Assembly (NCBI RefSeq): GCF_004001325.1
Contig: NZ_AP018722.1
Span: forward strand, 1,364,001 to 1,428,000
DNA from: Thiomicrorhabdus aquaedulcis
GTDB taxonomy: Bacteria; Pseudomonadota; Gammaproteobacteria; Thiomicrospirales; Thiomicrospiraceae
Reading direction: 5' to 3'
DNA: 64,000 nucleotides
This document shows positions 8,827-17,556 of this stretch, one piece after another. The notes beneath the pieces were generated by a model that was not told the origin of the DNA, searched no databases, and saw nothing but the letters and a program-made list of their open reading frames with translations. Positions within the stretch are counted from its first letter, which is position 1. Every line of letters begins with the position of its first letter. Made by a program: the position numbers and the translations under genes.

Positions 8827-10371
8827 TTATCGTTTAAATTGGTTGTTCTTTTTACGCTCGCTCGATGACGGAATGTTAAGTGCCTCTCGGTATTTAGCAA
8901 TGGTTCGACGAGCCACACTAATCTCTTTTTCTTCCAGCAACTCCATTAATTTACTGTCACTTAAGGGTTTCTTAGGATTTTCTTGATCAATTAAACCCTT
9001 AATATGCGACTTTATGGCAATAGACGATTGGTCGGCACTGCCATATTGACTAACGCCCGTTGAGAAGAAATACTTTAGTTCAAACGTGCCGCGGGGAGTT
9101 TGAATGTACTTTTGACTGGTGGCGCGTGAAATAGTCGATTCATGCAGCTCTAAAAAGTCAGCAACTTCTCTAAGCACCAGCGGCTGCATGGCCGATTCAC
9201 CTTCTTCAAAAAACTGACTCTGTTTTTCAACAATAAATTTACCCACTCGTAATAAAGTCTCACCCCGGCTGTGAATGCTTTTAATTAGGCCTTTTGCTTC
9301 GATAAGTTGTTCTTTAATTTGTTTAGACTGTTCAGAATCGCCAATTTGACTGGCCAGGTCAACGTAGGTTGAATTAATGGCTAAACGTGGAAACGCATTA
9401 GAATTTAACTCAACCAACCAGCCTTGTTTAGAGCGTTTTAAGCGTAAATCAGGAATAATAATTTCATCTTGCGTAGTCGAAAACGCACGGCCAGGCCTGG
9501 GATTGAGTGACTGAATTAACTTAAGTAATACATTAAGTTCATCGTCGTTCAACCCGTACATTTTTTTTATGCGCTTGTGGTCGTGAAAGGTCAACCAATC
9601 AAAATTCTCATGAATTAATTGCAATGCACTTACGACATAAGGTGTTTTAGGCAGAGCGTTTAATTGCAATTGCAAAGACTCTTGAATAGAGCGGGCGGCT
9701 ACACCAGTAGGTTCAAATTGCTGAATAATCATCAAAACGGCATTGAGCTGCGCAAGTGTAAAAGGGTTAGAGCCTGGTTCAAGTTGAGCTTGAGTGTTAT
9801 TGATGATGCTCAATAATTCGTTGAGCGGCGTGGTTACATAGCCTTCTTCATTAATGTCGTCAATTATGTAGGATGCTAAAAATTCCTGCTGGTCTTGCCA
9901 TTGATAGGTGTCTGATTGCCAATAAAGATGGTCGTGCAAGTTCTTTTCAGAAGAGGTGTAGTTTTCTGGGCTTACATAGTCATCGTCTGAACCGCTGCTG
10001 GATTGGTTTGCACCGTGATCCGAATAAACGTCTTCCCAGCTGTAGTCAATCTCTAAATCGTCCGATAACGTATTGGAATCATTAATGTCTAATGGTTGTT
10101 CAATCTCACCGTTTTCGCCATTAAGCTTAAAATCACTTTGAGCTTGTTCTTCTTGTTGGTTTAAACGATCAGAATTAGCCTCAAGCGGAAGAATGTCTTC
10201 ACTGGACTGCTCATCATCGATTTCAAGCATAAAGTTGATTTCAAGGGTGGCTTCAATGGTTTGTTGAACCTCAAGTGCTGAATACTGAAGAATTTTGATG
10301 GACTGCTGCAACTGAGGTGTCAGTTTAAGCTGTTGACCCATGTTAATTTGTAAACCAGGCATCAGTGCCAT
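8827..10371 (-). CDS. rpoN: RNA polymerase sigma-54 factor
   Basis: Sigma-54 directs transcription from -24/-12 promoters with enhancer-binding proteins. The glutamine-rich region I is at the N-terminus (LTPQLQQSIKILQYSALEVQQTI), an acidic region II follows (about 55-150), the core-binding domain holds NPRPGRAFS, and the RpoN box ARRTIAKYRE is at 487-496. At 514 residues it is full length. Unlike the common gammaproteobacterial arrangement, no hpf or ptsN follows; the gene is monocistronic here. The conserved RPG coincides with a 10-bp core of the dispersed palindrome at 9491. Confidence 0.97.
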   Translation of the reverse strand: MALMPGLQINMGQQLKLTPQLQQSIKILQYSALEVQQTIEATLEINFMLEIDDEQSSEDILPLEANSDRLNQQEEQAQSDFKLNGENGEIEQPLDINDSNTLSDDLEIDYSWEDVYSDHGANQSSSGSDDDYVSPENYTSSEKNLHDHLYWQSDTYQWQDQQEFLASYIIDDINEEGYVTTPLNELLSIINNTQAQLEPGSNPFTLAQLNAVLMIIQQFEPTGVAARSIQESLQLQLNALPKTPYVVSALQLIHENFDWLTFHDHKRIKKMYGLNDDELNVLLKLIQSLNPRPGRAFSTTQDEIIIPDLRLKRSKQGWLVELNSNAFPRLAINSTYVDLASQIGDSEQSKQIKEQLIEAKGLIKSIHSRGETLLRVGKFIVEKQSQFFEEGESAMQPLVLREVADFLELHESTISRATSQKYIQTPRGTFELKYFFSTGVSQYGSADQSSIAIKSHIKGLIDQENPKKPLSDSKLMELLEEKEISVARRTIAKYREALNIPSSSERKKNNQFKR

Positions 10372-10586
10372 ATTAATTCAAACTCCATATTAAGGGCATT
10401 GAAAGGGTGCTCAAATCGCATTGCTAATAGACAATTTAGATTAGTAAAACCATACAATATAGCTATAATAATCCAAAATTAAGCAAAACGTCACGCAAAA
10501 GCGTTTTTAACCCTAAATTATGGCCTTATTTATGCTTGTTACTGGGGTTTTAATTAAAGCTTTGCTCTTAAAATAGGAAGTAAACT

Positions 10587-11033
10587 ATGTCCATTAAACC
10601 CATAGCGCGTGAAATTGTTGATCAGCTGGCCGATGATGCCACTTGGAATGATTTGGTTAGAGCGTTGTATAAAGAGAAAAAAATAACCTTAGGCATGTCT
10701 GATTTAGAATTGGTTCAAGACCAACTTTCGGACGGTGAAGTCAACAGTATTATGGCGCGTCTACAATCGTCAAGCTCGCAGCCAAGCGATATGCGCAACA
10801 CCAAAACGTATAATCCTGGCAATGCCATTACCGCCAGCTGGGCGTTGGTTGCGTTGGCACCATTACTGTTTATTTCTTTGTTATTAGCGCCCGCTGCGTA
10901 TATTTTGGCGCTGTTAGGTATCGCGTTTGGTGTAAAAGCACTCTTTAAAAAAGAACGTGGCGCGTGGCTACCCATAATGGTGGGTGCAATCGAACTGGTG
11001 CTGTTTATAGCCATTCCTGTTCTAGGTCATTAA
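10587..11033 (+). CDS. Unknown membrane protein with antitoxin-like N-terminus
   Basis: 148 residues, no named function. Residues 5-50 (IVDQLADDATWNDLVRALYKEKKI) resemble the LPDDATWDDLMYxIYVRQKI stretch seen in many small proteobacterial proteins of toxin-antitoxin or related type. The second half holds two hydrophobic spans (about 85-110 and 124-145) split by GVKALFKKERGAW. AGGAAG precedes the ATG. The gene is divergent from rpoN and closed by a strong terminator, so it is a single-gene unit. Confidence 0.6.
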   Translation: MSIKPIAREIVDQLADDATWNDLVRALYKEKKITLGMSDLELVQDQLSDGEVNSIMARLQSSSSQPSDMRNTKTYNPGNAITASWALVALAPLLFISLLLAPAAYILALLGIAFGVKALFKKERGAWLPIMVGAIELVLFIAIPVLGH

Positions 11034-11052
11034 ACATTTTAAAGTCTTACTT

Positions 11053-11076
11053 AAACCGGCCAAGGCCGGTTTTTTA
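11053..11076 (+). terminator. Rho-independent terminator
   Basis: ACCGGCC-AA-GGCCGGT followed by a T run, 20 bp after the preceding stop codon. Confidence 0.9.
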
Positions 11077-11230
11077 TTAAAATAATCAACATACCAACAG
11101 CAAGCTTTGCACAAGTAGCTACAATTTTAAGCCCTTTTCTAGAATTATTAATTTCGCATAATGTATATTATGTTAAATTGAATAATCATTTAAACACACC
11201 AAGACCGTTTAACGGTTCTAAACCGTATTG

Positions 11231-11242
11231 ACCAGGCCTGGT
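11231..11242. repeat. ACCAGGCCTGGT palindrome, intergenic
   Basis: Perfect copy whose symmetry extends outwards (ATTG...CAAT), between the terminator and the end of xseB. Confidence 0.95.
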
Positions 11243-11293
11243 CAATACGACTCAGCAATTTAAAGTCTTTTACATACTCTTTGTTTAAAATGT

Positions 11294-11518
11294 TTATAAC
11301 GCACCGTCATCTGCTGACGTTTTTTCGGTATCGAGGCGTTGGCTTAACGCCGTTTCGACCGCTTCAATGCGTGACTTGCATAACTGATACGCACGCGTAG
11401 CTTCATCGACCATCGGGACTAACTCATCAATGTCTACATCATCGTTATTAGAGAGCTTTTGGGCAATTTCTTGCAATTTAGCGTAATTATATTTAAAACT
11501 TTCAGCGGCTTGGCTCAT
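11294..11518 (-). CDS. xseB: Exonuclease VII small subunit
   Basis: 74-residue helical subunit that pairs with XseA to degrade single-stranded DNA. It has the family pattern SFKYNYAKLQEIAQKLSN and a hydrophilic tail. The start at 11518 is favoured over a longer frame because AAGG stands about seven bases upstream and the product then begins MSQAAESFKY, the usual N-terminus. It overlaps the end of xseA by 17 bp, which suggests translational coupling. Confidence 0.93.
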   Translation of the reverse strand: MSQAAESFKYNYAKLQEIAQKLSNNDDVDIDELVPMVDEATRAYQLCKSRIEAVETALSQRLDTEKTSADDGAL

Positions 11519-13238
11519 CGTAATTCCTTGGATTGCTAAGATTTTTAATTGTGTCAATAGTATTGGACTGTTGGTGCGGTTCTTGAATGATCGTTTGAGG
11601 TTCAATGCGTGCCATTAAGGTACCGTCCATAAACACCAACTGCACCGTTTGACTTTTTAACGCTTGTTGCGCGGTTTTTAACGGCTGACCATTTTGGTCT
11701 TTTGCGATTACAAAACCGCGATTTAATTGTGTTTTAGGGCCAGAGCTTAAAATAAACCCAATCCATTGCACCATCTGCTGGCGTTTTTGCTCAACCACCC
11801 GCTTGGATTCGCTTGAAATTTGCGCGTGATGTTGCTGTAACTGGAGTTTTTTTAAGTTTATTTTATTGCTGGTTTGTGCGTTAACCACTTGATTAAGTTG
11901 CGTAATTGTCTGGCTCGCATTGCGCACAATGGCATCACAGCGTCGTTCGAGTTGGTGCTTAAGAGGCACCAATTGATTTTTCCAACGATAAACTAAATTT
12001 TGGCTATTTTGGCCAATACCGTGATTAAGTTGTTGCAAATGATTTTGCGCTTGCCTAACCCACAAACGACTGGCCTGGTCAATGTGTTGCCAATGTTGTT
12101 GCGCTAAATGTGCCTGACTAAAAATCGCCTGACGAATCGCGGCAATGACCTTGCTGGGCGTGTCAAAGCGGCTTTGGGCGACTTCGTCCAGTATTGTGTT
12201 ATCACGCTCATGGCCAATACCGGTTAAGACCGGTAGTTTGGCTAAACAAATGTGCTTGGCTAAGGTGTATTTATTTAGGGAGTTTAAATCGAGCTTAGCC
12301 CCGCCTCCCCTAATGATGACCAACGCATCAAACGCGTGCGCACTGTGCAGCGATTGCATCGCCTCAAACGCCGCCGACATTTCACTTTCGACCGATTCGC
12401 CCTGAAACGCGCTGTAAAAATAAGTAAATTCGCACAGGCCTGTCTTTTGTAAAATATCGGCATCAATTCTAAAATCGCCCAAACCTGCCGCGGCCGGTGG
12501 GGCAATCACTGCCACTCTAAAAAAATCTTTGGGCAATGTTAATTGTTTGTTTTGAGTGTAAATCCCTTCTAAAATTAACTGCTTACGAATGTTATTAACA
12601 TTGGCTTCAAGCTCGCCCAATGTATAACTTGGGTCGATGTCTTGCACCACCATCGAAAAACCGTACTGTTCGTGAAAGGTCATTTCAGCTAATAACAAAA
12701 CCTTTTGCCCAATCGCTAAGGCGCTGCCGGTTTGGGTCTCAAATTGGGTTAAAATTCGTGGGGCTTGGCTGGCCCACAACATCGCGCGGCATTGTGCCAA
12801 GGTTTGGCCTTGAGCATTCGATTCGGTTAATTCTAAATACAGGTGCCCACGACGCTCGTTTAAATTAGCAATCTCAGCCATCACCCACATTGCCCCGGGA
12901 AAGCGATTAGCCAAAACGTACTGCACCTCTTTGAGCACGCTGGACAAGGTTGCGCCCTTTTGGGCTTTTTCGGCCGTTAAGCCAAAACTTAAGCTTAAAC
13001 CCGTGCCATCCAAAGACCCCTGATTTAAGTGATGAACATCACTTGCTAAAGTGCGTTGCTGAGCGTCGAAATTGGCCAAGCTGGTGTCGATTAAGGTGGG
13101 TGCCAACCATTTTTGAAACGCATCGGTTTTCTCACTGAGTTCGTGCGGTACATACCATTTTTTACTGGCCGAATCCCAACGTGCGCCCAACGATTTAGCA
13201 TGGTCTTTTTCTTTAAATGGTACATCTAAAAAAATCAT
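11502..13238 (-). CDS. xseA: Exonuclease VII large subunit with N-terminal DUF5710 domain
   Basis: Catalytic subunit of exodeoxyribonuclease VII. After an unusual front domain, the OB-fold region (about 95-190, LSSVLKEVQYVLANRFPGAMWVMAEI) and catalytic region (about 215-530: VAVIAPPAAAGLGDF, IIRGGGAKLDLN, TGIGHERDNTI) are intact. Residues 3-45 (VPFKEKDHAKSLGARWD... KKWYVP) match the DUF5710 pattern, which is not part of E. coli XseA. The C-terminal coiled coil is present. Its ATG overlaps the dusA stop (ATGA). The 578-residue length is explained by the extra ~90 N-terminal residues. Confidence 0.95.
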   Translation of the reverse strand: MIFLDVPFKEKDHAKSLGARWDSASKKWYVPHELSEKTDAFQKWLAPTLIDTSLANFDAQQRTLASDVHHLNQGSLDGTGLSLSFGLTAEKAQKGATLSSVLKEVQYVLANRFPGAMWVMAEIANLNERRGHLYLELTESNAQGQTLAQCRAMLWASQAPRILTQFETQTGSALAIGQKVLLLAEMTFHEQYGFSMVVQDIDPSYTLGELEANVNNIRKQLILEGIYTQNKQLTLPKDFFRVAVIAPPAAAGLGDFRIDADILQKTGLCEFTYFYSAFQGESVESEMSAAFEAMQSLHSAHAFDALVIIRGGGAKLDLNSLNKYTLAKHICLAKLPVLTGIGHERDNTILDEVAQSRFDTPSKVIAAIRQAIFSQAHLAQQHWQHIDQASRLWVRQAQNHLQQLNHGIGQNSQNLVYRWKNQLVPLKHQLERRCDAIVRNASQTITQLNQVVNAQTSNKINLKKLQLQQHHAQISSESKRVVEQKRQQMVQWIGFILSSGPKTQLNRGFVIAKDQNGQPLKTAQQALKSQTVQLVFMDGTLMARIEPQTIIQEPHQQSNTIDTIKNLSNPRNYDEPSR

Positions 13239-14299
13239 ATCCGGTCTTCCATGCGCTGTATCTCGCTTAACACTTGCTGGTAAGCGCTTTCAACCACGTC
13301 AATGCCCGCGCCCTCTTTAAAGGCGTTTTCGGACAGCGCACGACGCCAAATACGCCCGCCAGGTAACCCGTGAAACAATCCCAGCATGTGGCGGGTTATT
13401 TGATTTAGTTTTCCACCCTTGAGCAAATGCTCTTCAATATACGGATACATATTGGTTAAAACCTGCTCGCGGCTAATAATGGGGGCTGTGCAGCCGTAAT
13501 AAAGCGCGTCTACTTCGGCTAATAAATAAGGTTGTTCGTACGCGGCGCGCCCTAGCATAACACCGTCTATGGCTGGAAAACCTTGATAATCGCTAAAATG
13601 CGTTAAGGCATTATCGTGCGTGACAATGCCGCCGTTAATCATAATGTCTAAGCCGCAAAACTCAGCCTTTATGCGATGCACCCAGTCGTATTTTAACGGC
13701 GGAACATCACGATTTTCCTTAGGCGACAAACCTTTTAACCAAGCCTTGCGGGCGTGAATAATCACCCCATCCACTCCGGCTTGCATTAGGCTATCTATAA
13801 AATGAGCTAATAGTTCAAAATCTTCTTGGTCGTCAATGCCAATGCGGCATTTGACTGTGACCGGAATTTTCTTAACCGCCGCTTTCATGGCCGCTACGTT
13901 TTCGGCCACCAATTGTGGGTGCGCCATTAAGCACGCGCCAATCATGTTATTTTGCACACGATCGCTTGGACAACCCACGTTAAGGTTAATTTCGCTGTAC
14001 CCCCACTCCTCTCCCAGTCGCGCACACGTGGCTAAATCGGCCGAACCACTGCCACCCAATTGCAAAACAACAGGCGATTCAATGGGGTTATGCCCCAAAA
14101 ATCGTGGTAAGTCTTTGCCATAAATAATGGCACCGGTGGTAATCATTTCAGAATATAACCAGGCCTGGTGGGTAAGCTGGCGATGAAAAAACCGACAGTT
14201 TTTATCGGTCCAATCCAGCATAGGCGCTACCGCAAAGCCGGTGGCGCTGTTTTTATGGGCTAAGTTTTTGGTGATTTGTGCGTCTAAAAGTCTGTTCAA
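13235..14299 (-). CDS. dusA: tRNA-dihydrouridine synthase A
   Basis: FMN enzyme reducing uridines 20/20a in the tRNA D-loop. Marks: APMLDWTDKNCRFFHR, MITTGAIIYG, EINLNVGCPSDRVQNNMIGACLM with the catalytic cysteine, VTVKCRIGID and GGIVTHD. At 354 residues it is slightly longer than E. coli DusA because of its N-terminus. It is first in a dusA-xseA-xseB run with overlapping ends. The HQAWLYSEM segment comes from a palindrome copy. Confidence 0.95.
   Translation of the reverse strand: MNRLLDAQITKNLAHKNSATGFAVAPMLDWTDKNCRFFHRQLTHQAWLYSEMITTGAIIYGKDLPRFLGHNPIESPVVLQLGGSGSADLATCARLGEEWGYSEINLNVGCPSDRVQNNMIGACLMAHPQLVAENVAAMKAAVKKIPVTVKCRIGIDDQEDFELLAHFIDSLMQAGVDGVIIHARKAWLKGLSPKENRDVPPLKYDWVHRIKAEFCGLDIMINGGIVTHDNALTHFSDYQGFPAIDGVMLGRAAYEQPYLLAEVDALYYGCTAPIISREQVLTNMYPYIEEHLLKGGKLNQITRHMLGLFHGLPGGRIWRRALSENAFKEGAGIDVVESAYQQVLSEIQRMEDRI
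14158..14169. repeat. ACCAGGCCTGGT palindrome inside dusA
   Basis: Perfect copy read on the minus strand as H-Q-A-W. Confidence 0.95.
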
Positions 14300-14417
14300 G
14301 TCAATCTCGGTGTGCGCTTTAAGTGTGTGGTAACGCAGGATTAGGTTTTAAAAATAGAGCAAGATTATCCCACGCTTAAGCGAATTATCCAATCACAAAG
14401 CTAATTGATTTAATGTG

Positions 14418-14429
14418 ACCAGGCCTGGT
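14418..14429. repeat. ACCAGGCCTGGT palindrome, intergenic
   Basis: Perfect copy with TGTG/TACA flanks, between the dusA start and the glucan synthase terminator. Confidence 0.95.
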
Positions 14430-14451
14430 TACATTGAGTTTTAACAGCGCC

Positions 14452-14502
14452 AAAAACAAAAAAGCCCCGTTTAACGCGTTATCACGTTAAACAGGGCTTT
14501 TG
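14452..14502 (-). terminator. Rho-independent terminator of the glucan synthase gene
   Basis: Arms AAAGCCCTGTTTAACG/CGTTAAACGGGGCTTT with one mismatch; on the minus strand the stem is followed by T6-G-T5. Confidence 0.92.
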
Positions 14503-14525
14503 AGTTTACAGTTTAAAGTGTGGTA

Positions 14526-17219
14526 TTACACTTTTAGATTTTGTACTTCTTCTTTTTCAACGACCGTTTCTACCACTGCTGTTTTTACAACATCAGTATC
14601 TAACACTGGGCTATTGCACGCCGATTCATTGGGTTTTACGCCGATTAATGAGGCAGGCAATTGTGGTACCGAGCTAATAAGCGAAAGAATCAGTGAGGCA
14701 AAATAAGGAATCATCTGCACCACCATTACGCAAATCCATAGGACTGTTTCAAACGAATCTAACCCTACGCGCCAAATAATAACCCACATTAAGGTAAACA
14801 GTAAAAAGCCCATAAATGTTTCGGCACGCGCGTCCATTACGGCTTGCGTTAAGGCAATGGTGTCGGCCTTTTTAGGGGTACGCACAAAGGGCATTTGGCG
14901 ACCAATAAACAGACCCGACAACACCGCCATGGCAATGGCGTGCGATAACGCCAACCCCGCAATGGCCGCCGCAAGCGCGGTTCTAAACGAGGTGCGAACT
15001 TGCCCCATGTATAGAATCAGCATTTTCGCCACTTTAAACCCAAAGAAGAAAATGGGTATGAGTGAGAAAATAATTTGCGGTGCATTAAACTCAATCGGGC
15101 TAATAATCATCAATACCGACCAGACAATGGCCATTAAGGTAAAGATAAAGTTAAATCCGTCGGCAATCCACGGCAACCAACCGGCTACAAAGTGATAACG
15201 CTGACCTGGTTCAAGCTTGGTGCTGTTCCAATGCAGTAAGGCTTTGGCGTGCTCACGCAAGATTTGCATTGCGCCATACGCCCAACGGTAACGCTGTTTT
15301 TTGTAGTCAATAAAGGTGTCTGGCATAAGCCCTTTACCAAAACTTTGCTCAATGTAAGCGGCTTGGTAGCCGTGCTCAAAGATTTTAAGACCCAAATCGG
15401 CGTCTTCGGTAATGGTTGTTTCACCCCAGCCACCCACTTCTTCAAGCACGCTTCTGCGCACAATGGTCATAGTGCCATGCTGAATAATTGCGTTACGTTC
15501 GTTGCGCGTGACCATACCAATGTGAAAAAAGCCTTTGTATTCGGCGTAACACATTGCTTTAAAAGCATTTTCTTGGTGGTCACGATAATCTTGTGGTGCT
15601 TGCACAATGGCAATATCGGGGTCAACCAACTGCACCGCTAAACGTCTTAACCAGCAAGACTCAACCATATAATCGCTGTCGATTACCGCAATGGCTTCGG
15701 CTCGCGCGTCAGTCTCTTTTAACGCAAAGTTGAGCGCACCTGCTTTGTAACCGGCTAAAGGCGACACGTGGAAGAATTTAAAACGCTCTCCCAAGGTCAA
15801 ACAATGCGCTTGCACAGGCTCCCAAACAGCAGGATCTTTAGTGTTGTTGTCTATCACCAAGACCTCAAAATTGGGATAATCCAAGAGCGCTAACGCATCC
15901 AGCGTTTCAATCATCATGTCAGCCGGTTCGTTATACGCTGGCACATGAATACTCACAAACGGCAAGGCCTGGTCTGGCACGTTGGAATGGGTTAAAGCAC
16001 GTCTACGCGATTTATACCACAGTGCTTCGGCCCATTCATGAGCCTCAGCCAAAATAACCACCAATACGCCCACCACGCCCAAGAGCAGCAATATGCCCAC
16101 CAACGCACTGACCCAGTTTTGATAATGTATCGAATAGTCGTAAATAATCCATACAATCAACGACGAGGCCACAAACGCCGAACCAATTAAAAACCCTCGG
16201 CCACGGTTGTCAAGCGTTGAGCTGTCAATCATTAAGATTAGCACCAAAAATACCGCTACCAAGACCGATGCGGCCGCCAATAAACGCCATTCTGGTACGG
16301 CAATAATAGATTCGTGAAACTCAAATTTTGGCTGACGATTAACATCGTACACGCCCCAATATCCGCCTACTGCACCTTCTAAGTTGGTTTTCCAGGGCTG
16401 ATCAAACGCTTCCATTAAATAATAAACGTAGCCTTCTTGGTTGGCGCGTTCAATAAAACGGCGTAAAAAGATGGCCTCACTGGCTTTTGAGGCCGACGCT
16501 TCTTTAATAGAACGCCCACTGCTCGGCCAGCCAACTTCACCAATCACAATGGGTTTACCGGGAAAGGCGGCTTTTAATGCATTCATCTTATCAACAATGT
16601 AGTCGATAGAATCTTCCATTTTAATGCCTTCCCAATACGGCAACATGTGTACAGCAATAAAGTCCACATGCTCAGCCAGCTCGGGGTGTTTAATCCAGAC
16701 GTGCCAAGGCTCTGCCGTACTAATAGGCACAGTGATTTTACTGCGCACATCTTTAAGATGCACAATCATCTCTTCAACGGTTAAGTCTTCACGTAGCAAT
16801 GATTCGTTACCCACAATGACGCGCACAACGCTGAATGGGTTGGCTTTAACCAACTTAACCAAGTTATCCAACTCAACCTGGTTAACGTCTTTACGTGCGT
16901 CTAACCAAGCCCCCAAGGCCACGTTAATTTTGTATTCACGCGCAATCGACGGAATCTCACCAAATACGCCGGCTACGGTGTAACTGCGAATCGCATAAGT
17001 AGTCTCAGACAGGAGTTTAATGTCTTTGGCCACCGATTCACGACTGGGGAATGTTTGGGTAAATGGACTTTCACCTTCTTGATACGGCGAAAAAGCAAAC
17101 CCAGGAATTTTGTCGGGCCAAGGCGGCTCTTCTATAGGGTTGTTAAAGTAACCCCACACCCCAAAAACAAACAAAACAAAGGCAAATACAATTAAAAACG
17201 TTTGTTTAAAACCAGACAC
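14526..17219 (-). CDS. Fused GH17-GT2 beta-glucan synthase, NdvB-like
   Basis: 897-residue inner-membrane enzyme. After one membrane span (about 8-25) comes a periplasmic GH17-type domain (about 37-310) with likely acid/base in VGNES (E139) and nucleophile in GEVGWPSS (E228). Further spans follow, then a cytosolic GT2 domain (about 418-655) with DSD (514-516), TED (604-606) and QRYRW (642-646), then C-terminal spans. Bacterial fusions of this kind (Pseudomonas NdvB and relatives) make beta-1,3-linked, often cyclic glucans, with the GH17 part acting as transglycosylase. Product identity here is inferred. It stands alone with its own terminator. Confidence 0.9.
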   Translation of the reverse strand: MSGFKQTFLIVFAFVLFVFGVWGYFNNPIEEPPWPDKIPGFAFSPYQEGESPFTQTFPSRESVAKDIKLLSETTYAIRSYTVAGVFGEIPSIAREYKINVALGAWLDARKDVNQVELDNLVKLVKANPFSVVRVIVGNESLLREDLTVEEMIVHLKDVRSKITVPISTAEPWHVWIKHPELAEHVDFIAVHMLPYWEGIKMEDSIDYIVDKMNALKAAFPGKPIVIGEVGWPSSGRSIKEASASKASEAIFLRRFIERANQEGYVYYLMEAFDQPWKTNLEGAVGGYWGVYDVNRQPKFEFHESIIAVPEWRLLAAASVLVAVFLVLILMIDSSTLDNRGRGFLIGSAFVASSLIVWIIYDYSIHYQNWVSALVGILLLLGVVGVLVVILAEAHEWAEALWYKSRRRALTHSNVPDQALPFVSIHVPAYNEPADMMIETLDALALLDYPNFEVLVIDNNTKDPAVWEPVQAHCLTLGERFKFFHVSPLAGYKAGALNFALKETDARAEAIAVIDSDYMVESCWLRRLAVQLVDPDIAIVQAPQDYRDHQENAFKAMCYAEYKGFFHIGMVTRNERNAIIQHGTMTIVRRSVLEEVGGWGETTITEDADLGLKIFEHGYQAAYIEQSFGKGLMPDTFIDYKKQRYRWAYGAMQILREHAKALLHWNSTKLEPGQRYHFVAGWLPWIADGFNFIFTLMAIVWSVLMIISPIEFNAPQIIFSLIPIFFFGFKVAKMLILYMGQVRTSFRTALAAAIAGLALSHAIAMAVLSGLFIGRQMPFVRTPKKADTIALTQAVMDARAETFMGFLLFTLMWVIIWRVGLDSFETVLWICVMVVQMIPYFASLILSLISSVPQLPASLIGVKPNESACNSPVLDTDVVKTAVVETVVEKEEVQNLKV

Positions 17220-17556
17220 AATGGCACTCCAAATAAAGGCGCAGGCGAAAACGCATATTCTTACAGATTTACGTTAATTTTGTCGGGATTTGTTTGGCAT
17301 TACGTGCAAATTTTGATAAATATTTTTGTACCAAAATCAGCGTAAATACGCTAACAGATCAGTAATGCTCGAGTAATAGTTTAAAGTGATATCGTCATAA
17401 TGAATGTTGATTAGGTTTTGGACGTTTTTACGCTATCATTTCTTTTATTTTTTAGCGATTATTGAGAATGTGCATGTTTTTATTTTTGGCTTTTTTAAAG
17501 TCTTTTTATTTTAGTGTTTTACCCGTTAACGTAACGACAAAAATGAGCAACAACTC
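17220..17556. other. 337-bp AT-rich gap between divergent genes
   Basis: Probably holds promoters for both the glucan synthase (minus) and the outer-membrane barrel gene (plus). I see only a small GCGTAAATACGC hairpin near 17339 and no clear -35/-10 pair, gene or RNA. Confidence 0.4.

Noticed and set aside
10441..10469. TATAAT at 10464 as promoter of the 10587 gene
   Set aside because: No acceptable -35 box and over 110 bp from the start codon.
12065..12083. TGGCCTGGTCAA near-palindrome in xseA
   Set aside because: Only a half site of the dispersed motif; not counted.
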